A stretch of 64,000 nucleotides of DNA from Edwardsiella piscicida (GCF_001896205.1 NZ_MPNU01000001.1:1517783-1581782); one strand, 5' to 3'. Shown: positions 54,378 to 63,903, counted from the first letter of the stretch. Made by a program: numbers and translations. Notes: generated by a model from the sequence alone, not told the origin.

Positions 54378-56540
54378 CTACGGGTGCGATCGCCCCCGCT
54401 GCCAGCGATGATAGCGAGCCAGCCAGGCTAACGCCCGCTGCGGCGCGTGGGCCTTTTTCCACACGCCGGCCGCATATTTATTGGCTTCGCTGTAGGTCGG
54501 GTAGGGGTGAACGGTCGCCAGCAGCTTATTCAGCCCGATCCCGTGGCGCATGGCCAGGGTATATTCCGCCAGCATCTCTCCCGCCTGCTCGCCGACGATG
54601 GTGACCCCCAGCAGGCGATCTTTACCTGGCGGGGTCAACACCGTGATAAACCCCTCGGTAGCGCCATCGGTGATGGCCCGATCGAGATCCGCCAAGGCAA
54701 AGCGGGTCACCTCATAGGGAATGCCGCGCCGCTGCGCCTCGGATTCGTTTAGCCCCACCCGGGCGACCTGGGGATCGACAAAGGTACAGCGCGGGATAAC
54801 CGTATCGTCGATGCGCCAGCGCCAGAGGCGGCCAAACAGGGCATTGACGCTGGCGTACCAGGCCATATGGGCGGCAAGGTGGGTAAACTGATCGCCGCCC
54901 GCCACGTCACCGGCGGCATAGAGGGTGGGACACAGGCTCTGCAGATAGGCGTTGCTACACAGCTGCTGCGCGCTCTCGATCCCCAGCTGCTCCAGCCCAT
55001 ACCCGGTCAGGCGGGGGCGTCGTCCTAGCGCCAGCAGCAGGTCATCAAACGCCAGGGCGATCTCTTGACCGTTTCGACTGACGATCAGGCGCTTGCCCAG
55101 GGCGTCCCGCTCAATGCGCAGCGTCTGGCAGTCGGTGAATAGCGTAATGCCGTCGGCGCATAGGCTGCGCTGTACCCGTGCACTGACCTCCACATCCTCT
55201 TTGGGCAGAACGCGCGGCCCCCGCTGTACCAGCGTGACGCCGGCCCCCAGCCGCGTCAGCGCCTGGGAGAGTTCACAGCCGATAGGGCCACCCCCCAGCA
55301 CCAGCAGGCGCGGCGGCGGCGCGTCTCTCTGCGCCAACGCCTGCCACAGCGTATCGCTGGTCAGGTAGTCATCGGGCTGCAGCCCGGGGATATCGGGTAC
55401 GATCGGTTCCGCGCCGGCGGCGATGATGATGGCGCGAGTGCTGATGATCCGCCGGGTGCCGTCGGCCAGGTCGACCTCGACCTGCCAGGGCGATATGACG
55501 CGGGCGCGCCCTTTTAGCACCTCGACCCCCAGCGCCGTGTAGCGTTCGACGCTGTCATGGGGAGCAATATTTTGGATGGTTTCCCGCACCCGCGCCATCA
55601 CCTGTGTAAAGTGCAGCGCCGGCGGCGTGGCCGGTAGTCCGTAGCGATCGGCGTGGCGCATCTGATGTGCCAGCGTGGCGCTGCGGATGAGCGCCTTGCT
55701 GGGTACGCAGCCGGTATTCAGGCAGTCGCCGCCCATCGCGTCGCGCTCTATCAGGGTGACCTTGGCGTGGACGGTCGCGGCAATATAGGCGCTGACTAGA
55801 CCGGCGGCGCCGGCGCCAATGACCACCAGATTACGCTCAAGGTGGCGCGGCCGTCGCCAGCGACGATAATAGCGTCGCTGCGCAAGCTGACGTACCCCAA
55901 AGCGGGCCAGCCAGGGAAATACGCCGAGCAGAGTAAATGAAAGCAGCAGCGTCGGTGAGACGATGGCGGCCAGCGAGTCAATGTCGGCCAAGCGGGTGCC
56001 CGCGTTGACGTAGATCAGCGTGCCCGGCAGCATCCCCAGCTGGCTGACCCAATAAAAGCGCCGCGCGGAAAGGGGGCTGAGCCCCAGCAGCAGGTTGATA
56101 AGAAAAAAGGGCATCAGCGGCACCAGGCGCAGGGTAAACAGGTAAAAGGCGCCGTCGCGCTCCAGCCCCTGGTTGAGCGTGGCCAGACGCTCGCCCAGCC
56201 GGCGCCGCAGCGTATCGCGCAGCAGAAAGCGCGAGGCTAAAAAGGCCAGCGTTGCTCCGGCGCTGGAGGCAAAGGAGACCAGCAGGGTACCCTGCCAGAG
56301 GCCAAACAGCAGTCCAGCGGCCAGCGTCATGACCGCGGCGCCGGGGAGAGAGAGTGCGGCCACCAGAAGATAAAGAGCGAAAAATGCCGCGGCGCTCTGC
56401 CAGGGGGCTTGGTGACGCAGCGTTTCCATGGCGGCCTGGTGCTGTTTTAGCGTCTCGAATGTCAGCCAGCGCTGACCATCCAGGGTGAAGAAGGCCAGGA
56501 TTAACAGCAGCAAGAGGAGCAAGATCAGCGTTTTTTTCAT
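54378..56540 (-). CDS. fused VTT-domain membrane protein and FAD-dependent disulfide reductase (MerA-like)
   Basis: 720 residues in two parts. Residues 1-225 are a TVP38/TMEM64 (VTT) membrane domain with RLVPLMPFFLINLLLGLSPL and about five helices. Residues 237-700 are a class I pyridine-nucleotide disulfide oxidoreductase: FAD loop VIGAGAAGLVSA (242-247), redox pair Cys273/Cys278 in GDCLNTGCVPSK, NAD(P) loop VLGGGPIGCELSQA, second FAD motif LYAAGDVAGG, and a C-terminal His in VHPYPTYSEA. It lacks the mercury-binding Cys pair at the C-terminus and the NmerA domain. The substrate is unknown. ATG 56540 with GGAG five to six bases upstream. Stands alone, convergent with the LysR gene. Confidence 0.88.
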   Translation of the reverse strand: MKKTLILLLLLLLILAFFTLDGQRWLTFETLKQHQAAMETLRHQAPWQSAAAFFALYLLVAALSLPGAAVMTLAAGLLFGLWQGTLLVSFASSAGATLAFLASRFLLRDTLRRRLGERLATLNQGLERDGAFYLFTLRLVPLMPFFLINLLLGLSPLSARRFYWVSQLGMLPGTLIYVNAGTRLADIDSLAAIVSPTLLLSFTLLGVFPWLARFGVRQLAQRRYYRRWRRPRHLERNLVVIGAGAAGLVSAYIAATVHAKVTLIERDAMGGDCLNTGCVPSKALIRSATLAHQMRHADRYGLPATPPALHFTQVMARVRETIQNIAPHDSVERYTALGVEVLKGRARVISPWQVEVDLADGTRRIISTRAIIIAAGAEPIVPDIPGLQPDDYLTSDTLWQALAQRDAPPPRLLVLGGGPIGCELSQALTRLGAGVTLVQRGPRVLPKEDVEVSARVQRSLCADGITLFTDCQTLRIERDALGKRLIVSRNGQEIALAFDDLLLALGRRPRLTGYGLEQLGIESAQQLCSNAYLQSLCPTLYAAGDVAGGDQFTHLAAHMAWYASVNALFGRLWRWRIDDTVIPRCTFVDPQVARVGLNESEAQRRGIPYEVTRFALADLDRAITDGATEGFITVLTPPGKDRLLGVTIVGEQAGEMLAEYTLAMRHGIGLNKLLATVHPYPTYSEANKYAAGVWKKAHAPQRALAWLARYHRWQRGRSHP

Positions 56541-57124
56541 GGTGACTCCGGAGAGGGTTGTCGGAGCAACGTGCCGATTGAGCGATTGTTTTAACATTGA
56601 ATATACATTTGGGCTCGGCAGCGTCAATTTATTTTGTATCGTGCGATACAAAATAATAGATAATCTATTGATAATAAACTTGAAATTGATATAGCTGTGC
56701 GCTGGTCAGGCACGGCCTGGCCGTGAGCGGAGAACGATGGCATTCGCTCTCGCTCGGGCTACGGGGACGGAGAGCAAGGTGAACGATAACCCCGTGTCGC
56801 GGCTACCTGCGCTTAACGGGCGACGTTGAGCGCTGTCGTCGATGCTGCGTATCGCGGGTAATACATGGCAGAGCCTCGCGTGCGGCGGCGCGTTGTCTTT
56901 TATATATAATAAATAGCCTAGGCGACGCGCTCTATTTTATTTGCTTGTGAGCCTGAGGAAGCACGGTGCGGCAAGGGGCTCCGTGTGAATATATATTGAC
57001 ACCTCGCGTGTTGGATCATAAATAATCAATCGTGGCTTATCTAAAAATAAAAAAAGCTAATTTTAGGTTGATGTTTGTCTAAAATATAAAAATGCCATCT
57101 ATCTTTACAGTGAGCGGATAAATC
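56541..57124. other. 584-base gene-free spacer
   Basis: Divergent upstream regions of the fusion gene and the ArcD-type gene. AT content rises sharply in 56600-56700 and 56890-57124. A near-perfect 20-base palindrome lies at 56983-57002. No RNA gene or coding frame recognised; 56700-56880 is GC-rich without features. Confidence 0.45.
56983..57002. promoter_or_regulatory. 20-base palindrome upstream of the ArcD-type gene, ArgR-box-like
   Basis: GTGTGAATATATATTGACAC is self-complementary except at one symmetric pair. Its core TGAAT-ATAT-ATTGA differs by one base from the ArgR half-site pair TGAAT-N4-ATTCA. It lies 123 bases before the start codon. ArgR binding would suit an arginine/ornithine antiporter, but this is inference. 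Confidence 0.4.
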
Positions 57125-58591
57125 ATGTCAACAGATGCATCTGACAACGGCAAGGGCCAGAAGCTGGGCCTCCTGGCACTGGTGTCGATCGTCGTCAGCT
57201 CCATGATCGGCAGCGGCGTCGATAGCCTACCGCAAAACATGGCGGCGCACTCGGCGGTTGGCCCGATAGCCACGGCGTGGCTGATCTGTGGCTTTGGCAT
57301 GTTTTTCATCTCGCGAACATTTATTGTACTGTCCCGCATTCGTCCCGATTTACAGTCAGGAATCTATATGTATGCGCGGGAGGGATTCGGCGCATTTATC
57401 GCGTTTATCGTTGCCTGGGGCTACTGGCTGATGACTATTTTCAGCAACGTCGCCTTTGCTATCATGGTGATGGATACATTGAATTACTTTCTCCCCGGTG
57501 ACTTCACCGGGGGGAATAACCTGGCATCTGTTATTGGTTCATCTGTCTTAATTTGGGGATTTAATTTTTTAGTTTTGTCAGGACTGCGCGTCGCCGGGGC
57601 TATTAATATCGTCGGGACAATTTCAAAAACGATTCCACTGATCGTTTTTGTTTTGGTCCTGATCTATTTTCTTGATGACCAGAAGATCATAAGCAATGTC
57701 TGGGGACACAGCGCATTATTGCCACAACAGCGGCTGGGGCCGATATTTACTCAGATAACCTCACCGCTTGATGTCGCGCTGTGGTGCTTTATCGGGGTCG
57801 AGGGCGCCGTGGCGCTGTCAGGCCGGGCCAAGCACCCGGCGGATGTCGGCAAAGCGACCTTTATCGGCTTTATCATCTCACTGGTGATTTGTATTTTGGT
57901 ATCAATACTGCCGTTTGGCGTTTTGTCGCAGCAGGCGCTTAGCGTGATCCCAACGCCATCGACGGCGGGCGTTTTGAAGGCCGTGGTCGGTGAATGGGGC
58001 GAGGTATTGATAAACATTGGCGTCCTGATTTCGGTGCTGTCCAGTTGGTTGGCATGGACCATGATTTGCGCCGAGATCCCCATGGTGGCGGCGAATAACG
58101 GAACCTTTCCGCTCAGGTTTGCGCAGAAAAATAGCAAGGGCTCGGCCTCTGTGTCGCTATGGGTCAGCAGTGGTTTGATGCAGCTGGTCGTTTTTATGGC
58201 CTATTTTTCACAGCATGCATGGCTGGCTATGTTAGCGATTTCCGCGCTGACGGTGCTGCCTGCGTATTTGATGTCAACAGCCTATTTATGCAAGCTTTGT
58301 GTAACAGGAGAATACCGCCGGTATTGCGATAATAATCGCTGGGTGGGGCTGGTGACGGGAGCTATCGGTCTCCTGTTTTGTCTTTTCATGTTTTACGCAA
58401 GCCAGATTAAATATCTCACGTTGGTTCCTCTTCTCCTGACGCTGGGCATTCCCTTGTTTGTCTGGGCTAGGCGCAGTGAGTGTGACAGCAGAGAAATATT
58501 TACCCGCACTGAGATGTCTGTGCTGTTAGCCCTGCTGATTATCGATATTATTAGCCTGTATCTACTATTGAGCAATGTTATTAATATTTAA
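57125..58591 (+). CDS. basic amino acid antiporter, ArcD/YjeM-type (APC superfamily)
   Basis: 488 residues, twelve to thirteen helices. The helix-1 motif VSSMIGSGVDSLPQNMA and RPDLQSGIYMYAREGFG with IGVEGAVALSGRAKHPADVG are characteristic of arginine/ornithine and lysine/cadaverine-type exchangers. No arcA/arcB/arcC or decarboxylase gene accompanies it, so the exchanged pair is open. Third-position GC is clearly lower than in flanking genes, suggesting recent acquisition. The ribosome site is weak (GAGCGGAT). Confidence 0.85.
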   Translation: MSTDASDNGKGQKLGLLALVSIVVSSMIGSGVDSLPQNMAAHSAVGPIATAWLICGFGMFFISRTFIVLSRIRPDLQSGIYMYAREGFGAFIAFIVAWGYWLMTIFSNVAFAIMVMDTLNYFLPGDFTGGNNLASVIGSSVLIWGFNFLVLSGLRVAGAINIVGTISKTIPLIVFVLVLIYFLDDQKIISNVWGHSALLPQQRLGPIFTQITSPLDVALWCFIGVEGAVALSGRAKHPADVGKATFIGFIISLVICILVSILPFGVLSQQALSVIPTPSTAGVLKAVVGEWGEVLINIGVLISVLSSWLAWTMICAEIPMVAANNGTFPLRFAQKNSKGSASVSLWVSSGLMQLVVFMAYFSQHAWLAMLAISALTVLPAYLMSTAYLCKLCVTGEYRRYCDNNRWVGLVTGAIGLLFCLFMFYASQIKYLTLVPLLLTLGIPLFVWARRSECDSREIFTRTEMSVLLALLIIDIISLYLLLSNVINI

Positions 58592-58786
58592 CTAAAAATA
58601 TGACTGACGCGGGCTAAAAAAGGGGGGTGGCGGCGAGTACGCACACCCCTGATAATACGTCCGCTCGGCGGGCGCCTTTTACCGGCGACTCCTTTCCGTG
58701 GCGAGATACCCTGGGGGGAACTCGGGCTAAGGCGTATTGCGCGCTCCCCAAAGGGCGGCGTCGGCGAGATACCGTGATGCAGAGGA

Positions 58787-59338
58787 TTATTTTCCTGTAT
58801 TAATCTCGCCCGTGGAAAGGGTAGCAACGCTGTTGCCGTGAGTGTCCGTGATAGTCATATCCGCTCCACTGGCCTCGAGTTTGGCAAGCAACTCATGCTG
58901 CTGGAAGAGTGATGCATACATCGCTGCCGTTTGCCCTGCTTTATTCTGAATATCCGGGCTGCATTTGGCTGCAATCAGTTTCCGGGCAATACTGACTTCA
59001 CCTTTGAAAATGGCTCCCATCAACGCGGTATTTCCACGATTATCCCGCAGGCAAGGATCTGCCCCTGCATGGATTAAACGCATTACAATGTCTTGATGGC
59101 CATGGTAGGCCGCTAAGATCACGGCCGTATAACCATGGCTATCTTGCACATTCATGTTGTAGCCCGTGGAGATAAAGTCATTGATGACCGCGATATTGCC
59201 ATCGCGAGCGGCATTCCACAGATAGCCGTTTAGCTGTTGCTTAACCGAGTGTGAGTCGGGGAGCTGCTGGGCAAATGTTGGCGCACTGGATACCGCCACT
59301 AGGCTTGATAAGAGAAAAAACAGAGCGCGTATTTTCAT
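58787..59338 (-). CDS. ankB: periplasmic ankyrin-repeat protein AnkB
   Basis: 183 residues. Signal peptide (about residues 1-23, ending TFAQ), then about four ankyrin repeats: LWNAARDGNIAVINDFISTG, DSHGYTAVILAAYHGHQDIV, DNRGNTALMGAIFKGEVSIA and NKAGQTAAMYASLFQQHELL. In Pseudomonas aeruginosa the homologue AnkB, encoded with KatB, is needed for full catalase activity. It lies 63 bases after katB on the same strand, with a hairpin in between. Confidence 0.88.
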   Translation of the reverse strand: MKIRALFFLLSSLVAVSSAPTFAQQLPDSHSVKQQLNGYLWNAARDGNIAVINDFISTGYNMNVQDSHGYTAVILAAYHGHQDIVMRLIHAGADPCLRDNRGNTALMGAIFKGEVSIARKLIAAKCSPDIQNKAGQTAAMYASLFQQHELLAKLEASGADMTITDTHGNSVATLSTGEINTGK

Positions 59339-59365
59339 ACTATGGCCTTATCAGGTGATATAAAT

Positions 59366-59387
59366 AGCCCGCGCGATCACGCGGGCT
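59366..59387 (-). terminator. stem-loop between katB and ankB
   Basis: AGCCCGCG/CGCGGGCT stem with a six-base loop; on the minus strand it is followed by ATTTATAT. This is a weak terminator shape, compatible with partial read-through and lower ankB than katB expression. Confidence 0.55.
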
Positions 59388-59401
59388 AAGTCGATTACGA
59401 T

Positions 59402-60949
59402 TTAATCTTGGAGCTTATCCGCCAAGTTTTTTACCGTTGGCAAATCACCGTTAGCGACGCTGGTAAGGCGAGTGCCGTAGTCCTTATCCGCTTTATAAAA
59501 ATAGGATAACATAATGTTTTTACTGACAGTGTCAGCGCTAGCCAGGGAGGTTCCCAGGCTATTGATGAGGTCATTTTGCTCTTTTTTACTGTACGAGCGA
59601 TAAAGCTCTCCCGCCTGTTTGAAATTTTGCTCGCGCTGGATTTTACTTTGCTGCGTGGTGCCTGACAGGGGCGTCTGGCTATAACGGCTGGAGACCAACT
59701 CTTCCCGCGGGTAAATACGGCTTGGCTGGTAGTTAACCCCTTTGTCTAGCGTATGCCCACTGTTGAGTTGCCCATCCTGGTTGCCATTATTGACCACGCT
59801 ATGAGGCTTGTTTATCGGTAGGCTAAGTCCATTGGCGCCGATACGGTAAAATTGTGTATCGGCATAGGCGAACAGGCGCCCTTGCAGTAGCTTATCTTCC
59901 GATGGTTCAATGCCCGGGATGAGGTTTGAGGGCGCCATCGCCACCTGCTCGGTCTCTTGGAAAACGTTATCAGGGTTTTTGTTAAGAACCATTTCGCCAA
60001 TTTTTCGCTCAGGCACATCTGGCCAGACCTTCGTGGCATCAAGCGGATCGAAATCGAAGTTTTTTAGGTCGGCGGGCTTGAGAACCTGGATGTACAGATC
60101 CCATTTTGGATAGTCGCCACGGTTGATTGCCGTCACCAGATCCTGCGTCATATGGCTATAATCTTTACCTTGAATCTGTTCAACCTGCTGTGGGTCCAGA
60201 TTCTTGATCCCTTGGCGCGTTTTCCAGTGAAACTTCACATAGTGGACTTCGCCTTTGTCATTAATCAGCTTATAGGCATGTACGCTGTTACCGTCCATAT
60301 TGCGATAGGATAGCGGCGTACCCTCGTTAGAGTAGAGCAAGGTCAAGGTCCGCGTTGACTCAGGCAGGTGTGAGAAAAAATCAAAGCGTCGCGCATCATT
60401 ATCAAGATTTGTCCGGGGATCGGGCTTAAACGCATGCACCATATCCGGGAACTTGATTGCATCACGAATAAAGAAGGTGGGGAAGTTATTGCCTACCAAG
60501 TCCCAGTTACCCTCGGCAGTATAAAATTTTGTCGCAAAGCCACGCGGATCGCGCAGGGTTTCCGGCGAGTGGGTTCCATGCACCACGCTTGAGAAACGGA
60601 CAAAAACAGGCGTTGTACTACCGGGGGTAAATACTTTTGCAACGGTTAAATCTGAAATATCCGCCGTTGGCGTAAATACACCGTGAGCGCCTGTACCGCG
60701 AGCATGCACTACGCGTTCTGGAACACGCTCACGATCAAAGCGCTGTAGTTTTTGTAATAGCTGTACATCCTGTAGCAATACTGGACCATTAGGGCCGGCA
60801 GTTTGTGAGTTTTGATTATCCCCGACGGGGGCTCCATTATCCCGGGTTAAGGTGTCAGCCAATACGGAAGGGCTGATGGCTAAGGAGGTTAAGAAAAACA
60901 ACACATTCTTTTTTGCGATTAATCCATTGATTCCATTGACTATATGCAT
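59402..60949 (-). CDS. katB: periplasmic monofunctional haem catalase KatB
   Basis: Degrades hydrogen peroxide; small-subunit clade catalase of 515 residues with an N-terminal signal peptide (cleavage after about SVLA, residue 31), hence periplasmic. Catalytic His82 in ERVVHARGTGAHG, the distal Asn in NNFPTFFIRDAIKFPD and the proximal haem-ligand Tyr in RLFAYADTQFYRIG are intact. GAGGAGAG precedes ATG 60949; the longer frame to 61060 adds residues before the signal peptide and is unlikely. katB with ankB is a virulence-linked pair in Edwardsiella as I recall. Codon GC is lower than the window average. Confidence 0.93.
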   Translation of the reverse strand: MHIVNGINGLIAKKNVLFFLTSLAISPSVLADTLTRDNGAPVGDNQNSQTAGPNGPVLLQDVQLLQKLQRFDRERVPERVVHARGTGAHGVFTPTADISDLTVAKVFTPGSTTPVFVRFSSVVHGTHSPETLRDPRGFATKFYTAEGNWDLVGNNFPTFFIRDAIKFPDMVHAFKPDPRTNLDNDARRFDFFSHLPESTRTLTLLYSNEGTPLSYRNMDGNSVHAYKLINDKGEVHYVKFHWKTRQGIKNLDPQQVEQIQGKDYSHMTQDLVTAINRGDYPKWDLYIQVLKPADLKNFDFDPLDATKVWPDVPERKIGEMVLNKNPDNVFQETEQVAMAPSNLIPGIEPSEDKLLQGRLFAYADTQFYRIGANGLSLPINKPHSVVNNGNQDGQLNSGHTLDKGVNYQPSRIYPREELVSSRYSQTPLSGTTQQSKIQREQNFKQAGELYRSYSKKEQNDLINSLGTSLASADTVSKNIMLSYFYKADKDYGTRLTSVANGDLPTVKNLADKLQD

Positions 60950-61815
60950 AGCACTCTCCTCGGTTGTTGTGGCATGTTGCGATGGTTTATTGAGTTGTGT
61001 TTTTTCTAAGAATTGCAAAAAATCAATATTGACTATTGGGTAAATAACCATTCCTGCCATTCATATTGTATGTTTTTTTGATGGAAAGAATACGCGTATC
61101 GACATCCTAATGTTTTATTTTATTATGCTGAATGCTAATGGGTGGAGATATTTTATTATAATAATATGCTATGACTTATAACCTTCCGCGCGGTTACTAT
61201 TTGAACATTTTTATCATTGTAGGTGGCCGACTGCCATATTTGTTAACTAATTATATCTATTGATTTGATAGGGGACGGCGAATATAGCAGGGTTTACATG
61301 CATACCGGGAATTATCCGAAAAGCGATAGCATGTGGGTAATTGCAGAATAGTCTACGAGTGAAAACTCATCTCATTATAAAAGCATGCTGTGTACCTTAT
61401 CTGGATTCGTTGAGGTTGCGCCATTGTGGCATTTTGCCTGGGCAAGTACGGCGCCACGAATAGGGTGGCTTTAGGCGTCGCGTAAGACAACCGGGGGGCT
61501 AGCGCTTGCGTGATAATGCCATTGAAGGCGAGATGCGCTTCTCTCTACTGGCATGGGCGATGTCAATAGCGAGACATACGTACTGATGCCGGGCAGCAAT
61601 GATGGCGCGCGAGGAAGAAAGCGTCGCGCCGCTAACGCGAGTGCAAGCAAACGCTGGGGCGGGGCAGCGGCGATCGCGCTATTTTACGTTAGGCGGCCAC
61701 CCGCGCGATGGTGACTCATGGGCCCGCGACGCGTGCAGGCTATAGGCTGGTAAGTGTATGTACCCCGCCTGGATATATATTCCCGACCATCACGCCGCGG
61801 CTCCCGGTGGCGGAC
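60950..61815. other. 866-base gene-free spacer upstream of katB
   Basis: The first 400 bases are AT-rich and must hold the katB promoter; no convincing OxyR or Fur site was picked out by eye. From 61400 to 61740 the sequence turns GC-rich with short frames interrupted by stops, resembling decayed coding DNA, but I cannot relate it to any family. No tRNA or insertion-sequence end was recognised. Confidence 0.45.
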
Positions 61816-62355
61816 TTACCACATCAAGTCATCAGGCACTTTAAAGTCGGCGTACGGATCGTCCTCGTCCTGCGCTTCCTGGCTTAGCGTGCTGTTCAAG
61901 ACGATGCTGTCTGCGTCCCGCTGTGCAATTTTATCGGCAACGCTTGCCGGAATGACGGCGTATTCACATTTGCCGCTGCTATCGACGACTAAACGGGCAA
62001 TGGCGAGCCGGCCGCTGATCAGCTGGGTCTGCGTCAGCTTATCCACAGCGATTTTTTTGATCACGTTATTATCGGTGAAGTTAAAGTCTATATCGCCTCT
62101 TTTAAGCGTGATTCTATTCATCTCAATAAGCTGCTTAACCTGAGCCTTGACCTCTTTGGCGATAGTCGCCTGCTTCTGCTGTTCGCTCAGCTGCTTATCA
62201 CGCTCAAGTTGCGCCTGCTTCTTTTCTTCCACGGCCTCTCTGGCCTCACGCGCCTGAACCCGTGATTTTTTGGCCGTTCTCTGGACCTTGGCCATCTTTT
62301 TGCTGGTCACGAGTCCTGCTTTGAGCATCTGCTCTTGTAAAGTAAGTTTTGTCAT
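61816..62355 (-). CDS. yaiL: YaiL-type DUF2058 protein
   Basis: 179 residues, exactly the length of E. coli YaiL. N-terminal half is a basic, Lys/Arg/Glu-rich coiled coil (about 10-80, TAKKSRVQAREAREAVEE); the C-terminal half is compact and ends DEDDPYADFKVPDDLMW as in E. coli. Family sometimes labelled nucleoprotein or polynucleotide-associated; function unclear. ATG 62355 (MTKLTLQEQ) is fixed by alignment; a TTG seven codons earlier is also open. Divergent from dbpA. Confidence 0.9.
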   Translation of the reverse strand: MTKLTLQEQMLKAGLVTSKKMAKVQRTAKKSRVQAREAREAVEEKKQAQLERDKQLSEQQKQATIAKEVKAQVKQLIEMNRITLKRGDIDFNFTDNNVIKKIAVDKLTQTQLISGRLAIARLVVDSSGKCEYAVIPASVADKIAQRDADSIVLNSTLSQEAQDEDDPYADFKVPDDLMW

Positions 62356-62529
62356 CGTCGTATCTAAGTCAGCCAAGTTATCGGTGAGATTATACCTGCA
62401 ATCTTGAAGGCTGTACCCCGTCTCAGGGTAAAATCACGGTATAGCCACCGGTATTGAATGGTATCATGGTGCTTCGACGGCCTGGCAATAACGCCCGGAC
62501 GGCCTTTTTTATCCGCTGAGACTATCACT

Positions 62530-63903
62530 GTGACATCGTTTGCTGAACTTAATGCCCTTCCTGAAGAACAACTCAACAACCTTAATGAGCTGGGCTACCA
62601 GACCATGACGCCGGTGCAGGCGGCGACGCTGCCGGCTATTCTGGCGGGAAAGGATGTCCGCGCGCAGGCGAAGACCGGCAGCGGTAAAACGGCGGCGTTT
62701 GGCCTTGGCCTGCTGCAGCATATTGATGCCAATCGGTTTATTACCCAGTCGCTGGTGCTGTGCCCGACCCGTGAGCTGGCCGACCAGGTGGCGACCGCGC
62801 TGCGCAAGCTGGCGCGCTACATGCCGAACATTAAAGTGCTGACGCTGTGCGGTGGCGTCCCCTTCGGCGCGCAGCGCGATTCGCTGACCCACGCGCCGCA
62901 CGTCATCGTGGCCACGCCGGGCAGACTGCTCGATCACCTGAAAAAAGAGACCGTCAGCCTAGAGGCGCTGCAGACGCTTATCTTGGATGAGGCGGATCGG
63001 ATGCTGGACATGGGCTTTGCCGATGCGCTGGACGAGGTGATCTCCTGGGCACCGGAAAAGCGTCAGACGCTGCTGTTTTCCGCGACCTGGCCTGCGGAGA
63101 TCGCCGCCATTAGCCGCCGAATTCAGCGCGATCCGCTGACGATTGAAATCGATACCCACGGCGAATTGCCCGCGGTGGAGCAGCGTTTTTACGAAGTCTC
63201 CCGCGGCGGCAAGGTCGGCCTGCTGCAGACGCTGTTAAGCCAGTATCAGCCGGCTTCTTGCGTGGTGTTCTGCAATACCAAGAAAGATTGTCAGGCGGTT
63301 TATGATGCGCTGGAGGGCAGCGAGCAGAGCGTGCTGGCGCTGCACGGCGATATGGAGCAGCGCGATCGCGACCAGACGCTGGTGCGTTTCGCCAACGGCA
63401 GCAGCCGGGTGCTGGTGGCGACGGATGTGGCGGCCCGAGGGCTGGATATTAAGGCCCTGGAGATGGTGATCAACTATGAACTCTCCTGGGATCCGGAGGT
63501 TCACGTGCACCGCATTGGCCGCACCGCCCGCGCCGGCGAAAGCGGGCTGGCTATCAGCCTCTGCGCGCCGGAGGAGGCTCAGCGTGCCAACGCGCTGGAG
63601 GAGATGCTCGGCGCTAGACTCCAGTGGCAGCCGCTGCCGAGCGGCGTGCGCATCGTTGCCTTAGAGGCCGCGATGGCAACCCTGTGCATCGATGGCGGTA
63701 AAAAAGCCAAAATGCGCCCGGGCGATATCCTGGGGGCGCTAACCGGTGAACTGGGGCTGGACGGCGCGGATATCGGTAAGATCGACATCCACCCGACCCA
63801 CGCCTACGTCGCAGTGCGCCGAGCGGTAGCTCGCCAGGCCTGGAAGCAGCTGCAGCAGGGCAAGATCAAAGGGAAGGCGGTAAAGGTACGACTGCTGAAG
63901 TGA
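62530..63903 (+). CDS. dbpA: DbpA, 23S-rRNA-specific DEAD-box RNA helicase
   Basis: ATP-dependent RNA helicase acting on hairpin 92 of 23S rRNA during large-subunit assembly. With GTG 62530 as start the product is 457 residues, the E. coli length (VTSFAELNAL aligned to MTAFSTLNVL). Motifs: Q (GYQTMTPVQ), I (AKTGSGKTAA), Ia (PTRELADQ), II (DEAD in LDEADRMLD), III (SAT), V (ATDVAARGLD) and VI (HRIGRTARAG). The C-terminal RNA-recognition domain (about 385-457) that confers rRNA specificity is present (KKAKMRPGDILGALTGELG). An ATG at 62458 would extend it by 24 residues without homology. No good ribosome site. Confidence 0.95.
   Translation: MTSFAELNALPEEQLNNLNELGYQTMTPVQAATLPAILAGKDVRAQAKTGSGKTAAFGLGLLQHIDANRFITQSLVLCPTRELADQVATALRKLARYMPNIKVLTLCGGVPFGAQRDSLTHAPHVIVATPGRLLDHLKKETVSLEALQTLILDEADRMLDMGFADALDEVISWAPEKRQTLLFSATWPAEIAAISRRIQRDPLTIEIDTHGELPAVEQRFYEVSRGGKVGLLQTLLSQYQPASCVVFCNTKKDCQAVYDALEGSEQSVLALHGDMEQRDRDQTLVRFANGSSRVLVATDVAARGLDIKALEMVINYELSWDPEVHVHRIGRTARAGESGLAISLCAPEEAQRANALEEMLGARLQWQPLPSGVRIVALEAAMATLCIDGGKKAKMRPGDILGALTGELGLDGADIGKIDIHPTHAYVAVRRAVARQAWKQLQQGKIKGKAVKVRLLK

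Noticed and set aside
61061..61815. Insertion sequence or CRISPR array in the long spacer upstream of katB
   Set aside because: No terminal inverted repeats, transposase motif or regularly spaced direct repeats could be found by eye.
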